Positions 63,498 through 64,000 of a DNA stretch of 64,000 nucleotides are shown piece after piece (position 1 is the stretch's first letter; each line of letters begins with the position of its first letter). The notes beneath the pieces are model-generated. The model was not told the origin of the DNA, did not search any database, and was given only the letters and a program-made list of their open reading frames with translations. This DNA comes from Pseudomonas sp. RIT623 (GTDB lineage Bacteria; Pseudomonadota; Gammaproteobacteria; Pseudomonadales; Pseudomonadaceae): positions 124,001 through 188,000 of the forward strand of contig NZ_SOZA01000001.1 in NCBI RefSeq assembly GCF_004519305.1. Direction: 5' to 3'. The translations under genes were made by a program, and so were the position numbers.

Positions 63498-64000
63498 GTG
63501 ATCGAGTTTCAAAACGTCCACAAGACCTACCGCGTCGCCGGTAGGGATATCCCGGCCCTGAACCCGACCAGCCTGACCATCGAAGATGGCCAGGTGTTCG
63601 GCCTGATCGGCCACTCCGGTGCCGGCAAGAGCACCATGCTGCGCCTGATCAACCGCCTCGAGGAGCCCTCCGGCGGCAAGATCGTCGTCGACGGCGAAGA
63701 TGTCACCGGCTTCGACGCCAACCAGCTGCGCAGCTTCCGCCAGCAGGTCGGGATGATCTTCCAGCACTTCAACCTGCTGGCCTCCAAGACCGTCGCCGAA
63801 AACGTCGCCCTGCCGCTGGTACTGGCCGGCGAGCTGCCACGTGCGCAGATCGACAAGCGCGTGACCGAACTGCTGGCCCGCGTCGGTCTGCAGGACCACG
63901 CCAGGAAGTATCCGGCCCAGCTGTCGGGCGGGCAGAAGCAGCGCGTCGGCATCGCCCGTGCCCTGTCCACCAATCCGAAGATCCTGCTCTGCGACGAGGC
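63498..64000 (+). CDS. metN: methionine ABC transporter ATPase MetN (3' end outside window)
   Basis: The N-terminal half (167 residues seen) of an ABC ATPase. It has Walker [10 protein letters not shown] (about 38-46), Q-loop FQHFNLL, signature [16 protein letters not shown] and the start of Walker B (ILLCDEA), where the window ends. [21 protein letters not shown] and the SKTVAENV segment fit MetN. The missing part should carry the ACT-like regulatory domain. It begins at a GTG after AAGG, without an ATG. It is the upstream gene of metNIQ, so metI and metQ should follow. Confidence 0.9.
   Translation, partial: MIEFQNVHKTYRVAGRDIPALNPTSLTIEDGQVFGLIGHSGAGKSTMLRLINRLEEPSGGKIVVDGEDVTGFDANQLRSFRQQVGMIFQHFNLLASKTVAENVALPLVLAGELPRAQIDKRVTELLARVGLQDHARKYPAQLSGGQKQRVGIARALSTNPKILLCDE

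Overview
The window is GC-rich, densely coded DNA of a Pseudomonas, most likely of the P. putida group. The evidence is gene order around polA, engB, dsbA, algB-kinB, znuABC and katE, the pseudomonad lysine genes amaA, amaB and hglS, the Pseudomonas families DUF2388 and DUF6124, and many REP-type inverted repeats (GACACAAGGCCGCTCCTAC and GGGCAAGCCCGCTCCCAC arms). It reads as core chromosome. The one accessory-looking patch is about 2.57-3.79 kb. I saw no tRNA, rRNA, IS transposase, integrase or CRISPR array.

Layout, left half. A truncated alpha/beta hydrolase and a Kef-type antiporter are followed by a patch with an orphan PBECR2-like nuclease between two diverged copies of a leader element. 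The second copy precedes a DUF6124 gene and can form mutually exclusive stems. Next come a LysR regulator, a Tat-exported amidohydrolase with a YcaC-like isochorismatase-family hydrolase, and a MscS channel with a cNMP-like domain. Lysine catabolism follows (amaA, amaB, LysR, hglS: pipecolate to 2-aminoadipate, then 2-oxoadipate to 2-hydroxyglutarate). Then a Cache chemoreceptor, a divergent LysR/MATE pair, a DUF1127 gene surrounded by six CTGTAC motifs, and an operon of three secreted DUF2388 proteins with a DUF4105 (Lnb-like) protein.

Middle. Transport and envelope genes: GFA-family protein, CitMHS citrate transporter, TerC, Na/Pi cotransporter, a membrane-anchored M16 peptidase, a DUF5924 protein, a four-gene MCE lipid-transport operon, an SpmA/SpmB-like membrane protein and GltP. 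A small envelope cluster (Ivy lysozyme inhibitor, DUF1328, a small membrane protein, a BON protein behind a sigma-54 promoter) lies back to back with algB-kinB, whose regulator AlgB is itself an NtrC-type activator.

Right half. c-di-GMP genes (a CSS-motif EAL protein and a DgcP-like GGDEF protein) flank the lipoprotein amidase AmpDh2. After that come an endonuclease/phosphatase-fold protein, dsbA, two cytochromes c, engB, an ErsA/Spot 42-like sRNA with an AlgU-type promoter, polA, a DUF2782 gene, thrB, the zinc locus znuA / zur-znuC-znuB, a lipoprotein, katE (HPII) and the first half of metN. The AlgB/KinB, AlgU-ErsA, AmpDh2, DgcP and MCE genes make this stretch rich in cell-envelope and biofilm control.

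Starts were moved from the longest reading frame where a ribosome binding site, signal peptide or family length supported it. Gene names rest on remembered families and synteny, not on a database search.
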